Part shown: positions 1-8,682 of the stretch, in pieces
How positions within the stretch are numbered: the stretch's first letter is position 1
Layout: each line of letters begins with the position of its first letter
NCBI GenBank assembly: GCA_030039575.1
Contig: JASHVH010000122.1
Coordinates: 1-19,519 of the forward strand
Length of the DNA stretch: 19,519 nt
Direction: 5' to 3'
Origin: Acidimicrobiales bacterium
GTDB taxonomy: Bacteria; Actinomycetota; Acidimicrobiia; Acidimicrobiales; Palsa-688
Program-made: the position numbers and the translations under genes
Notes under the pieces: generated by a model
Told to the model about the DNA's origin: nothing
Database searches by the model: none
The model's input: only the letters and a program-made list of their open reading frames with translations

Positions 1-1799
<1,799 letters not shown>

Positions 1800-1842
1800 G
1801 ATGTCGTCGCCTCCGTTGGCAATATCGAAACCGGGTGCTCGG

Positions 1843-1869
1843 CTAGCACTCTCACCGGACGAGTGCTAA
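1843..1869 (-). promoter_or_regulatory. CIRCE operator (HrcA binding site)
   Basis: The 9-9-9 structure is clear: on the minus strand TTAGCACTC, a 9-nt spacer, then GAGTGCTAG. The consensus is TTAGCACTC-N9-GAGTGCTAA, so only the last base departs from it. It lies about 45 bp upstream of the groES ATG and touches the -10 box, as expected for repression by HrcA. No hrcA gene is in the window. Confidence 0.96.
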
Positions 1870-1897
1870 AGATACCGTCCCCTGGGCGCTAACACAA
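1869..1897 (-). promoter_or_regulatory. Probable groES-groEL promoter
   Basis: On the minus strand a -35-like TTGTGT (1892-1897) is followed after 17 bp by a -10-like TATCTT (1869-1874). The -10 box abuts and shares one base with the CIRCE element, so bound HrcA would block initiation or clearance. The boxes are imperfect matches to the vegetative sigma consensus; the spacing and the operator position make the call plausible. Confidence 0.55.
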
Positions 1898-2111
1898 ACC
1901 CTCTTGCGCTGGTGCCGGTGGACGAGGTGCCAGCGCCACCTGGGGCCGGCACCTGGGGGCGGGCGGTTGCGGGGCGCGACGCGCCCGCAAGCGTTTTGCT
2001 GCGAGGAGCAATGGGTATGGTCCATTTGCAGCCCTGGAGACCGGTCGGCGCTCGGGCTGTTGCAGTGTAGCTGCGGCCGAGAGCCGTTTTTGAGATCGCC
2101 GAGGTAGCCAG
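1898..2111. other. Divergent groES / whiB intergenic region
   Basis: About 210 bp with no convincing ORF. It must hold the whiB promoter, but I see no strong -35/-10 pair. Two overlapping inverted repeats lie in it: GGTGCCGG at 1911-1918 with CCGGCACC at 1946-1953, and AGGTGCC at 1925-1931 with GGCACCT at 1948-1954. The right-hand arms overlap, so the two foldings would be mutually exclusive in a transcript. A shorter imperfect repeat, GCAATGG...CCATTTGC, spans 2008-2029. GAGGT at 2101-2105 is the whiB ribosome binding site. Confidence 0.4.
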
Positions 2112-2468
2112 TTGCCCTATCCCACACCCCGAGCCCAGCTGCAGGTTTGGTGGCAGGGGCCCAACCGCTCCGAACTCCCCGACAACAATGGCCGCCTCGC
2201 CTGGCGGGTGGACGCGGCCTGCAAGTACCTGCCGACGGAGCTGTTCTTCCCCATCGGCCACGGGCCGAGGGCCCAGGCCCAAACCAGCGTGGCCAAAGCG
2301 GTGTGCAACGCATGCTCGGTGCGCGCCCAGTGCCTCGACTACGCGTTGGCGGCCAATGCCCAGTACGGCGTGTTCGGCGGGATGTCCGAGGAAGAGCGGC
2401 GGGAGGTGCGCCGGCGGGTCGGGCAGCGCTACGAACTGGCGGCGGGGGGCCTGGAAGAGTCGGCCTGA
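2112..2468 (+). CDS. WhiB-family [4Fe-4S] transcriptional regulator
   Basis: Small actinobacterial redox-sensing regulator that binds an Fe-S cluster and works with the primary sigma factor. The 118-residue product has the four cluster cysteines C37, C65, C68 and C74 in the family arrangement (C, then CxxCxxxxxC), preceded by the ELFFPIG segment. Next comes the turn motif GVFGG (86-90) and the MSEEERREVRRR helix with a basic tail. The turn has Phe where the family usually has Trp. TTG at 2112 is the only possible start after the upstream in-frame stop; GAGGT six bases before it supports this. The ELFFPIG and YGVFGGMSEEER segments recall WhiB1/WhiB2-type proteins, but I cannot assign a subgroup. 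It is divergent from groES and convergent with the S9 peptidase gene; mycobacteria also have a whiB gene beside groES-groEL. Confidence 0.92.
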   Translation: MPYPTPRAQLQVWWQGPNRSELPDNNGRLAWRVDAACKYLPTELFFPIGHGPRAQAQTSVAKAVCNACSVRAQCLDYALAANAQYGVFGGMSEEERREVRRRVGQRYELAAGGLEESA

Positions 2469-2477
2469 ACTGGGGCG

Positions 2478-2513
2478 CCGTGGTGCGAGGCGTGGTCCGC
2501 ACGGCCGGTTTTT
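2478..2513 (+). terminator. Possible whiB terminator
   Basis: Ten bases after the whiB stop an imperfect stem pairs CCGTGGTGCG (2478-2487) with CGCACGG (2498-2504). It is followed by CCGG and a run of five T (2509-2513). The stem has a bulge and the T-run is offset by four bases, so this is a weak intrinsic terminator candidate between convergent genes. Confidence 0.4.
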
Positions 2514-2522
2514 AGTTCGAGG

Positions 2523-2554
2523 CCGGCTCAGCCAGGGCGTACCGGCTCAGCCAG
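2523..2554. repeat. 13-bp direct repeat at the end of the S9 peptidase gene
   Basis: CCGGCTCAGCCAG occurs at 2523-2535 and again at 2542-2554. The left copy contains the stop codon of the peptidase gene and the right copy encodes its residues LAEP in another frame. This looks like a small duplication that set the present C-terminus. Confidence 0.5.
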
Positions 2555-4711
2555 CGCATTTCGGAAGAAGTCGACCTGCGCGAGGAGGAGGTTCTCGGCT
2601 ACGTCTTCTCTTGACGCGACGTGAGTGACGGCCGGGAGGGGCAGGACGGAATGAGGACGCCCCGCGGCCAGCAGGGCGCCCGACAACACCAGGGTGTGGA
2701 CGGCGAAGACATTGTCGTCGACCAGCCCGTGCACGAGGAACAGCGGCCGGGACAGTTTGGGGGCGAGGGGCAGCAGCGAGTTGCGTTCGTAGACGGCGGG
2801 GTCGTCCTGAGGGCGGCCGAGGAAGCGTTCCGTGTAATAGGTGTCGTACCAACGCCAGTCGGTGACGGGGGCACCCGCAACGGCGGCGTGGAAGACGTCC
2901 GGACGAGCGAGCACCGCCAGCGCGGCCAGGTACCCGCCGAACGACCATCCCCTTATCCCGACCCGGGCCAGGTCCAGCTCCGGGAAGGCTTCCGCCGCCC
3001 CGTACAGCGCTTCCACCTGGTCCTCCAGCGCCGGCATGGCCAGGTCACGGTAAACCTCGCGCTCGAAGGCGGGGCCCCGCCCGGGTGTGCCCCGCCCGTC
3101 TGCGACGACGACCACAAAGCCCTGGTCAGCCAGCCACTGCGCCTCGAGCCACAACGACCGGGAGGCCATCACCATCTGGGCACCAGGGCCTCCGTAGGGG
3201 GCCATGACCACCGGCAGCTTGCCTCCGCGGTGGCCCGCCGGGAAGACAACGCCAGTCCGAAGCTGACGAGGGCCCACGCTCAAAAAATTCACCGAGGGGT
3301 CGACCACAGGGGCCTCCGCCTTGTTCTGCAGGGGGCGCGGCTCCGAGCCGTCCACCTGCACCGACGTCCTCGCCCCGGGCCACGACAGGCTGCGAGACAC
3401 CACGACCTTCACCGCCCCGTCACCCGTGGCGCTGGAAACGCCCCCCACCTCGGTCACTTTGCTGAGCCCCCCGTCCTTCGACCAGGACCAAGCCTCCACC
3501 ACCTCCGGGTCATCGGATGCGCTGAAAACGACGGACCGGCCGCTGCTGGTGACCTCCCGGACCTGCAGTCCTGGCGGCGTGACCAGCTCGTCGCCCACCT
3601 TCAACCTCGAAGTACCTGCGTCCGCCACCGCCCACAGCAGCTCCCCGCTTTCCAGCCACGCCGGCACACCTGCGGGCCAGTCCACCCAGGCAGTGTCAGT
3701 GGCCTCCAGCACGGTCGACGTGTTGGCCGTCTCGCGCTCGCCGTCAAGGTCCACGGCCAGCACGGCGCATTGCTTATGGTCCCTTTGTTCGACAAGGAGC
3801 AACGGCGGCCCCCAGCGGCTCCAGTGCACCGCCACCAGGTACGGGAAACGCCGGGCGTCCCAGGAGACCGGCCGGCGCCGGCCCCCACCGGGCACCGGTT
3901 CCAGGAGCCAGAGGGTGACCAGCGCGTCTGCCGTCCCGGCCGCGGGGTAGCGGTGCGCCCGGGGCGGGTGCGCCGGTTGGGACGGGTCCGATGTCCACCA
4001 GGTCCCGACCGGGTCGTTGTCCACGCGGGCGGCCAGGAGCGAGCGGCCGTCCGGGGACCACCAGAACCCTCGTGCCCGGCCCATCTCCTCCGCCGCAATG
4101 AACTCGGCCGCGCCCCAGGTTATGGTGCCGCCACCTTCGGGGTCGTGCTCCTCCGCCACCGCGAAACAGGGTTCGTCGCCACTGGTGGCGGATATGTACA
4201 GCCCGGGGCCCGACAGAAAGGCGACGGACCGGCCCTGGGGGTCAGGGCGGGGGTCGACCACCCCGCTCGGAGCAGGCAGTTCGACCAGGTCACCCGCGGC
4301 GGCGCCACCGGCCTCCTGGCCGGCCTCGAGGCCCACCCACCACAGCCGGCCGCTCAAGGCGAAGGCGGCGTGGCTCACGGCCTCTTCGCAGGCGTACGCG
4401 GTAATGCCGCCGGCCAGTTCCCGGCTGCGTTCCCGCCGGGCCCGTTCTTCGTCGGGGAGTTCTTCCTCCCCACCGCCCAAAGTCTGGCGAGCCCCGGCCA
4501 CCTCGCGCTCGGTACCAGACGGCACGTCGTAGACCCACAGACAGGTCGCCGGGTCGTCGCCGGCGGGCGAGCGCAGGAAAACGACGCGCTCACCGTCGGG
4601 TGACACTGTGAAATTGCGCGGCGTGCCGAGCGAAAACCGCCGGGTGCGAGCCTGCTGGCGAGGAAAGGAAACGCCGGCGCTTTCACCGCGCCCTTCGGCC
4701 GGCCCCGTCAT
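2528..4711 (-). CDS. Prolyl oligopeptidase family S9 (DPP IV-like) peptidase
   Basis: Serine peptidase expected to remove N-terminal dipeptides, probably cytosolic since no signal peptide or membrane segment is visible. The 727 residues fit the family: an N-terminal beta-propeller with repeated SPDG blades (SPDG at 37-40, FWWSPDG at 216-222), then an alpha/beta hydrolase. The propeller has the Glu pair E208-E209 just before GRARGFWWSPDG, the position of the DPP IV substrate-binding EE. The catalytic triad is S590 in GWSFGGY, D665 in HGLVDDNV and H697 in AVTHVA; the 32-residue Asp-His distance equals that in human DPP4. ATG at 4709-4711 is the first possible start after the tsaD stop in the same frame. 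No Shine-Dalgarno is visible, so translation may depend on tsaD. It is the last gene of the serA-tsaD operon; its link to t6A synthesis is unknown. Confidence 0.92.
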   Translation of the reverse strand: MTGPAEGRGESAGVSFPRQQARTRRFSLGTPRNFTVSPDGERVVFLRSPAGDDPATCLWVYDVPSGTEREVAGARQTLGGGEEELPDEERARRERSRELAGGITAYACEEAVSHAAFALSGRLWWVGLEAGQEAGGAAAGDLVELPAPSGVVDPRPDPQGRSVAFLSGPGLYISATSGDEPCFAVAEEHDPEGGGTITWGAAEFIAAEEMGRARGFWWSPDGRSLLAARVDNDPVGTWWTSDPSQPAHPPRAHRYPAAGTADALVTLWLLEPVPGGGRRRPVSWDARRFPYLVAVHWSRWGPPLLLVEQRDHKQCAVLAVDLDGERETANTSTVLEATDTAWVDWPAGVPAWLESGELLWAVADAGTSRLKVGDELVTPPGLQVREVTSSGRSVVFSASDDPEVVEAWSWSKDGGLSKVTEVGGVSSATGDGAVKVVVSRSLSWPGARTSVQVDGSEPRPLQNKAEAPVVDPSVNFLSVGPRQLRTGVVFPAGHRGGKLPVVMAPYGGPGAQMVMASRSLWLEAQWLADQGFVVVVADGRGTPGRGPAFEREVYRDLAMPALEDQVEALYGAAEAFPELDLARVGIRGWSFGGYLAALAVLARPDVFHAAVAGAPVTDWRWYDTYYTERFLGRPQDDPAVYERNSLLPLAPKLSRPLFLVHGLVDDNVFAVHTLVLSGALLAAGRPHSVLPLPAVTHVASREDVAENLLLAQVDFFRNALAEPVRPG

Positions 4712-4724
4712 ATCAACTGCGCGA

Positions 4725-4746
4725 TATGACCCGGAGCCGGGTCATA
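4725..4746. repeat. Perfect 22-bp palindrome over the tsaD stop codon
   Basis: TATGACCCGG (4725-4734), two bases, then CCGGGTCATA (4737-4746): ten perfect base pairs. On the minus-strand mRNA the tsaD TGA lies in its first arm. No T-run follows, so it is not a classical terminator. A second inverted repeat, CATATC/GATATG on either strand (4709-4714 and 4723-4728), overlaps it and includes the peptidase start codon, so the two hairpins exclude each other. Starting inside the tsaD stop (ATGA), a 10-codon ORF (4745 down to 4713) ends one base before the peptidase ATG. It may serve as coupling element, processing site or operator; the role is not known. Confidence 0.7.
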
Positions 4747-5779
4747 CGAGGGGGAGCCGGAGGTTGGGATTAACCGGCGCATCAAGCGGCGTTGGGCCGT
4801 CCATGCGCAAGCGGTAGAAGGCGGCGGCGGCGATCATGGCTGCGTTATCTGTGCACATCGCTCTCGACGGGATAAACGCGGCATAACCGTTTTCCTCGCA
4901 TACCCGTACCACCCGCTCGCGCAGGGCCGTGTTGGCGGCCACCCCACCTCCTATACAGACCGCTCTGGCGCCAACCTCGGCCGCGGCCTTTTTGGTTTTA
5001 GCCACGAGCACGTCAACGACCGCCTCCTGGAAACTGGCAGCCACGTCAGGCAGTGGCGCCTGCGGGTTGGCCCGCATATAGCGGATAACCGAAGTCTTTA
5101 GCCCGCTAAAAGAAAAATCGTAACCTTCGTTAGCCAGCCCGCGGGGGAAGGCAATTGCGCCAGGGTCACCGTCGTGCGCCGTCCGTTCGATGGCTGGGCC
5201 ACCCGGGTACCCGAGGCCGAGAAATCGGGCCACTTTGTCGAAGGCCTCGCCGGCCGCGTCGTCCAGGGTCTGGCCGAGCAGGCGGTACTCGACAGGCCCG
5301 GTGGCGCCGGCCCGGCCATTTTCGGCGGCTGAGCCGGAGGCCTGCATGCAGATGAGCATGGTATGGCCTCCCGAGACGAGCAGCACCACGGTCGGCAGGG
5401 ACAGAGCCGGATCTTCGAGGAAGGCGGCGTGGAGATGGCCCTCCATGTGGTTCACGCCCACGAACGGGAGGCCCCAGGACCAGGCGTACGCCTTGGCTGA
5501 GCTGACGCCGACCAGCAACGAACCGGCCAGCCCCGGCCCGATCGTCGCCGCCACGGCCGAGAGGTCTTCCGGGCCCGAACCGGCGCGCGCCATGGCTTCG
5601 CCCACCACGGCGCCGATCAGTTCGAGGTGTGCCCGGCTGGCAATTTCGGGCACCACCCCACCGAAAGTCGAATGGATATCGGTCTGGCTGCTGACGACAG
5701 AGGAAAGAACTCGATTGCCGTTTTCCACGACTGCAGCCGCCGTTTCGTCGCAGGACGTCTCGATGGCGAGGACCCTCAC
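4742..5779 (-). CDS. tsaD: tRNA N6-threonylcarbamoyladenosine transferase TsaD (Kae1/Gcp)
   Basis: Transfers the threonylcarbamoyl group from TC-AMP to A37 of ANN-decoding tRNAs, in complex with TsaB and TsaE. At 345 residues it has normal length. The ASKHA fold starts with LAIETSCDETAAAV (4-17). The metal ligands are H111 and H115 in NHMEGH and D311 in CTDNAAMI; SGGHT (136-140) and IGGGVAAN (276-283) form the nucleotide site. GTG at 5777-5779 directly precedes the conserved RVLAIETS strand and overlaps the rimI TGA by four bases (GTGA), so it is translationally coupled. It sits with tsaE, tsaB and rimI in the order known from other actinobacteria. The TsaC/Sua5 partner that makes TC-AMP is not in the window. 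Confidence 0.98.
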   Translation of the reverse strand: MRVLAIETSCDETAAAVVENGNRVLSSVVSSQTDIHSTFGGVVPEIASRAHLELIGAVVGEAMARAGSGPEDLSAVAATIGPGLAGSLLVGVSSAKAYAWSWGLPFVGVNHMEGHLHAAFLEDPALSLPTVVLLVSGGHTMLICMQASGSAAENGRAGATGPVEYRLLGQTLDDAAGEAFDKVARFLGLGYPGGPAIERTAHDGDPGAIAFPRGLANEGYDFSFSGLKTSVIRYMRANPQAPLPDVAASFQEAVVDVLVAKTKKAAAEVGARAVCIGGGVAANTALRERVVRVCEENGYAAFIPSRAMCTDNAAMIAAAAFYRLRMDGPTPLDAPVNPNLRLPLV

Positions 5780-6300
5780 AGCGGTGCTTCGATCGCTTTC
5801 AGACGCGCTTGGACTTCAGGCGAGAGAAGTTCTCGCAGCCACATTATGAAAGCGTCTTCTTTCGTTTCGGGGTAATAGTTCCGGCGCACGCCGGCGACCA
5901 CAAACCCGAACTTCCGGTACAGGTTCTGGGCGCCCAGGTTGCCCATACGGACTTCGAGGGTCATGGCCGTGCAGTGCCGCCGGGTGCTTTCATGGGCCAA
6001 CTCGGCCAGGGGGTAGGAGCCCAAGCCCTGGCGGCGCAGCGTGGGAGCGATGGCAATGTTGGTTACGTGCGCCTCGTCCGCGGCGAACATCAGGCCGCCG
6101 TACCCCGCGACTTTCCCGTCGACCTTCAGCACGACGTAATAACGGTCGTCGCCTTGGGCCAGTTCGCTCGTGAACACGCCGAGAGACCACGGCTTGGGGT
6201 GGGCCCGGCGCTCGATCCGCATGACCGCGGGCAAGTGCCGCCGGCGCATCGGCTCGGTAACTATGTGCCGGCTGCCCACTTGGGACATACCTGCTCTCAT
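5776..6300 (-). CDS. rimI: GNAT N-acetyltransferase, RimI type
   Basis: Acetyl-CoA-dependent N-terminal protein acetyltransferase; RimI family members modify ribosomal protein S18 and sometimes other N-termini. Counting from ATG 6300 it has 174 residues. GNAT motif A is VTNIAIAPTLRRQGLGSYPL, with the acetyl-CoA loop RRQGLG at 89-94. The C-terminal part LEVRMGNLGAQNLYRKFGF (115-133) and NYYPETKEDAFIMWL is typical of RimI. The open frame runs much further upstream, but that part overlaps tsaB and is low-complexity. I chose ATG 6300 because it overlaps the tsaB TGA as ATGA. The ATG at 6286-6288 (170 residues), with GAGAG five bases upstream, is nearly as good. The gene is coupled by four-base overlaps on both sides. 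Confidence 0.93.
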   Translation of the reverse strand: MRAGMSQVGSRHIVTEPMRRRHLPAVMRIERRAHPKPWSLGVFTSELAQGDDRYYVVLKVDGKVAGYGGLMFAADEAHVTNIAIAPTLRRQGLGSYPLAELAHESTRRHCTAMTLEVRMGNLGAQNLYRKFGFVVAGVRRNYYPETKEDAFIMWLRELLSPEVQARLKAIEAPL

Positions 6301-7268
6301 GGAGCCAGCTTGGGCTCTCGGGGCGGCCAAGCGGCGGCGGGTGCCGTGGCCGCTGGAAGGTGGCCACCGCCGGGGCCAGTAGTAGAGCCTTGACCGGGCC
6401 CCCGGTCCGGGCCGTATCCAGGGCGGTGACGGGGCGAGGGACCGGGGCTCGTCCCGGGCTGCCCGCCGGCCCGGCCTCCGACCTCCTCCCAGCCGATCCG
6501 GACATCTGGCTGGCGTAAGTAAAGGGGTTCGGGGAGGGATCCCTCGCCGCCCGCCGCCGAGGCGAGGCGCGGCACCCCGAGCTCGGCCACCACCAGCGGC
6601 GAGGGCCACATTTCGGGTTCGTCCCCCACGTCGGCCCCGCTTGCCACCAGGTGCTCTTTGTAACGCCGGGCGCCGTCGCCGATGGCAAGCACCGGCCCGG
6701 CGGGCGCCGGGCCGATAAGTGTTGGGCCGGCAGGTGTTGGGCCGGCCGGAGTTGGGCCGGCCGGTGTTGGGCCGGCCGGTGTTGGGCCGGGAAGTACCGG
6801 GTCATCGAGACGCCGCAGTTCGGCGGCCAGCTCGTCCGGGCGGGCGACCGCCGGCGGCCGCAGTTCCTGTACCGAGGTGCCGTCCGCCCGGTACAACGCC
6901 CAATAGACCTCCCCGCGCCGGGCGTCGACCACCGGCGCCACCAGGCCGGTACGGCGCCGGTACGGGTGGGCCAGGGCCTCGAGGCTGTTCACACCGGCGG
7001 CCGGGAGCCCCCGTGCAGAAGCGATAGCCCTCGCCGTCGCCACGCCGACCCGGAGCCCCGTGAACAGGCCCGGCCCGACATCGACGGCCACTCCTGACAG
7101 GTCACCGACGGTCCACCCGGCCCGCCGGCACAGCTCGTCGACGGCCGGTATGAGGACCTCGGCATGGCGCTGGCCGGCCACCAGCACGAACGATGCCACC
7201 GGCCCCGCATCCGACCACAAGGCGCACCCCACGCAGGGAGTGGCCGTTTCGATGGCAAGTACCTTCAA
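6297..7268 (-). CDS. tsaB: t6A synthesis protein TsaB, enlarged
   Basis: Inactive paralogue and partner of TsaD in the TsaBDE complex for tRNA t6A37. The start is TTG at 7266-7268, overlapping the tsaE TGA as TTGA and encoding the first residue of the conserved KVLAIETATPCVGCAL strand; no other in-frame start lies nearby. Core motifs are DVGPGLFTGLRVGVATARAI (63-82), VNSLEALA (93-100), PVVDARRGEVYWALY (112-126) and the C-terminal EPLYLRQPDV (247-256). TsaB is usually about 220-230 residues; this one has 323. The excess comes from a Gly-Pro-Thr-Pro-Ala repeat (residues 161-190) inserted where the family is variable, and a Gly/Pro-rich tail of about 60 residues after YLRQPDV. Both are low-complexity and probably disordered. 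The function is secure; the role of the additions is unknown. Confidence 0.95.
   Translation of the reverse strand: MKVLAIETATPCVGCALWSDAGPVASFVLVAGQRHAEVLIPAVDELCRRAGWTVGDLSGVAVDVGPGLFTGLRVGVATARAIASARGLPAAGVNSLEALAHPYRRRTGLVAPVVDARRGEVYWALYRADGTSVQELRPPAVARPDELAAELRRLDDPVLPGPTPAGPTPAGPTPAGPTPAGPTLIGPAPAGPVLAIGDGARRYKEHLVASGADVGDEPEMWPSPLVVAELGVPRLASAAGGEGSLPEPLYLRQPDVRIGWEEVGGRAGGQPGTSPGPSPRHRPGYGPDRGPGQGSTTGPGGGHLPAATAPAAAWPPREPKLAP
6721..6790. repeat. 15-bp tandem repeat inside tsaB
   Basis: Four almost identical units of GTTGGGCCGGCCGGT start at 6721, 6736, 6751 and 6766, and a fifth keeps its first ten bases at 6781-6790. Degenerate copies precede the tract (6691-6720). The period of five codons preserves the tsaB frame and encodes GPTPA units. 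Units differ at only one or two bases, which suggests recent slippage expansion. Confidence 0.92.
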
Positions 7269-7966
7269 ACGACTCGTCCCGTGGGCATGTTCGACAGCTC
7301 TTGCACCCGGGCCTGCCAGCTCGGCCCGAGGGCGCGGAACACCAGGCGCCGCCCGCCGCCCGCGCCGGGGACGCCACCGGGCAGAGGGAAAGGGGCCCGC
7401 GCTTCTGGTGGGGTTGGCCCGCCAGCGGGCTCGTCCGATGGCAACGCGGCCGCAGCCCCGGCAGGCTCGTCGGCACCCGGGCCGTCGTAGCTGATGACCA
7501 CCTCGAGCCAATCCGGGGCGAGGGCAGGCGCCGCCATCTCACCCCACTCGACCACGGCCGCCGCCCCGTCCTCCAGTAGCTCCGGCAAGGCCAGGTCAAT
7601 GACCTCGTGGAGATGTTCCAGGCGCCACACGTCGGCGTGCAGGAGGTCCCACCCCGCCGCCGTCTTGTAGCTGTGGACCAGTACGAACGTCGGGCTCGTG
7701 ACCGGGTCACCCACGCCCAGCTCGGCGGCCATGCCCTGGGTCAAAGTGGTCTTGCCGGCGCCGAGCTCGCCACCGAGGAGCACCGTGTCGCCCGGGCGGA
7801 GGAGGCGCCCCAGTATGGCCCCGATGCGCTTCATTTCATCAGGGGAAGCGGCGTGGACGACCAGCGGGGCGGCGGGCCCCTGCTCGCCTGCGCCCGCCAC
7901 TTGGTCTGCAGTGGGAGGGCCAGCCCGCGTGGCGCCGGCCTCGCCCGAGTTCGTGACGTCGTGCAT
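7265..7966 (-). CDS. tsaE: t6A synthesis ATPase TsaE, enlarged
   Basis: P-loop ATPase that drives turnover of the TsaBD complex in t6A synthesis. ATG at 7964-7966 is preceded by GGGAG eight bases upstream and lies 20 bp after the udg stop; the longer open frame upstream overlaps udg and is rejected. The Walker A motif is GELGAGKT (66-73), followed by SPTFVLVHSY (91-100), HADVWRL (110-116) and VVEWGE (138-143), all typical for TsaE. The protein has 233 residues against the usual ~150. The excess lies in about 35 residues before VVHAASPDEM and in a Pro/Ala/Gly-rich stretch at about 162-205, placed between two conserved C-terminal strands. The stop overlaps the TTG of tsaB (TTGA). Confidence 0.95.
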   Translation of the reverse strand: MHDVTNSGEAGATRAGPPTADQVAGAGEQGPAAPLVVHAASPDEMKRIGAILGRLLRPGDTVLLGGELGAGKTTLTQGMAAELGVGDPVTSPTFVLVHSYKTAAGWDLLHADVWRLEHLHEVIDLALPELLEDGAAAVVEWGEMAAPALAPDWLEVVISYDGPGADEPAGAAAALPSDEPAGGPTPPEARAPFPLPGGVPGAGGGRRLVFRALGPSWQARVQELSNMPTGRVV

Positions 7967-7986
7967 TGGTTGAGCTCCCGCGTGAC

Positions 7987-8682
7987 CTAAACCTTGGGCA
8001 CCGCGCCCGGCCGGGAGGGCTCGTGGACCGGCGCCGTCTGAGCGCCCTGCGCCAGGGGCAGAGCCTGCGCCTGAGGTGGCCGGGGGGCGTGGAGGGCTTC
8101 CTTGGCCCGCACGAGGTCGGCGCGCATCTGGGCTACTACCTGGCCTCCACCCCGGAGGGCGGCGGAAGGGTGGAAGGTGGGCACGAGATAGCCGGAACGG
8201 TAGGGGAAGGTGCGACCGCGGAGGCGGCTGATCCCTTCTGTCGTCCCGAGCAGTAATTTCGTGGCGAAATTGCCGAGGGTGACGACCACCTTCGGGTCGA
8301 TCAGTTCGAGCTGCTTTTCCAGGTACGGCCAGCACGCCTCGATCTCGTCCGGCAGGGGGTCGCGGTTCCCGGGCGGGCGGCACTTGATCGTGTTGGCTAT
8401 GTAACAGTTCGCCCGGGTGAGGCCCATTTCTTCGAGCACCAGGCGGTCAAGGAGCTGGCCCGAACGGCCGACGAACGGCAGTCCCTGCCGGTCCTCCTGC
8501 TCGCCCGGGCCCTCGCCCACGAACATGAGGTCGGCGCTCGGGTTCCCCATCCCGAAAACGACGTTCGTCCTTGTGCTCGCCAGACGGCAACGCGTGCAGG
8601 TGGACGCTTCCTCGGCGACTCGGGACAGCTCGGCGACCCGGGACGCCTCTCGGCCTTCGCCCACAGGTCGAGGGTAGCTCAC
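7987..8682 (-). CDS. Uracil-DNA glycosylase, family 4 (Fe-S type)
   Basis: Removes uracil from DNA as the first step of base excision repair. The 231-residue protein has motif A GEGPGEQED (56-64), motif B HPS (171-173), and four cysteines C29, C32, C101 and C117 spaced as the [4Fe-4S] ligands of family 4. The N-terminal CTRCRLASTRTNVVFGMGNP and the NTIKCRPPGNRDPLPDEIEAC segment are typical. The last ~30 residues are a Pro/Ala/Gln-rich tail. GTG at 8680-8682 overlaps the serA TGA by four bases (GTGA), so the gene is part of the serA operon. It has no known functional tie to its neighbours. High GC raises the chance of cytosine deamination, but that does not explain the placement. Confidence 0.95.
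   Translation of the reverse strand: MSYPRPVGEGREASRVAELSRVAEEASTCTRCRLASTRTNVVFGMGNPSADLMFVGEGPGEQEDRQGLPFVGRSGQLLDRLVLEEMGLTRANCYIANTIKCRPPGNRDPLPDEIEACWPYLEKQLELIDPKVVVTLGNFATKLLLGTTEGISRLRGRTFPYRSGYLVPTFHPSAALRGGGQVVAQMRADLVRAKEALHAPRPPQAQALPLAQGAQTAPVHEPSRPGAVPKV

Noticed and set aside
2621..4603. 660-codon plus-strand ORF
   Set aside because: Antisense to the S9 peptidase, whose catalytic motifs are clear; the long open frame is a high-GC artefact and the product is Arg/Gly/Pro-rich without motifs.
4712..4744. TsaD-peptidase fusion by read-through of the tsaD TGA (the two genes are in the same frame)
   Set aside because: TsaD ends at its normal length, the peptidase has its own ATG, and nothing such as a selenocysteine element is evident beyond the palindrome.
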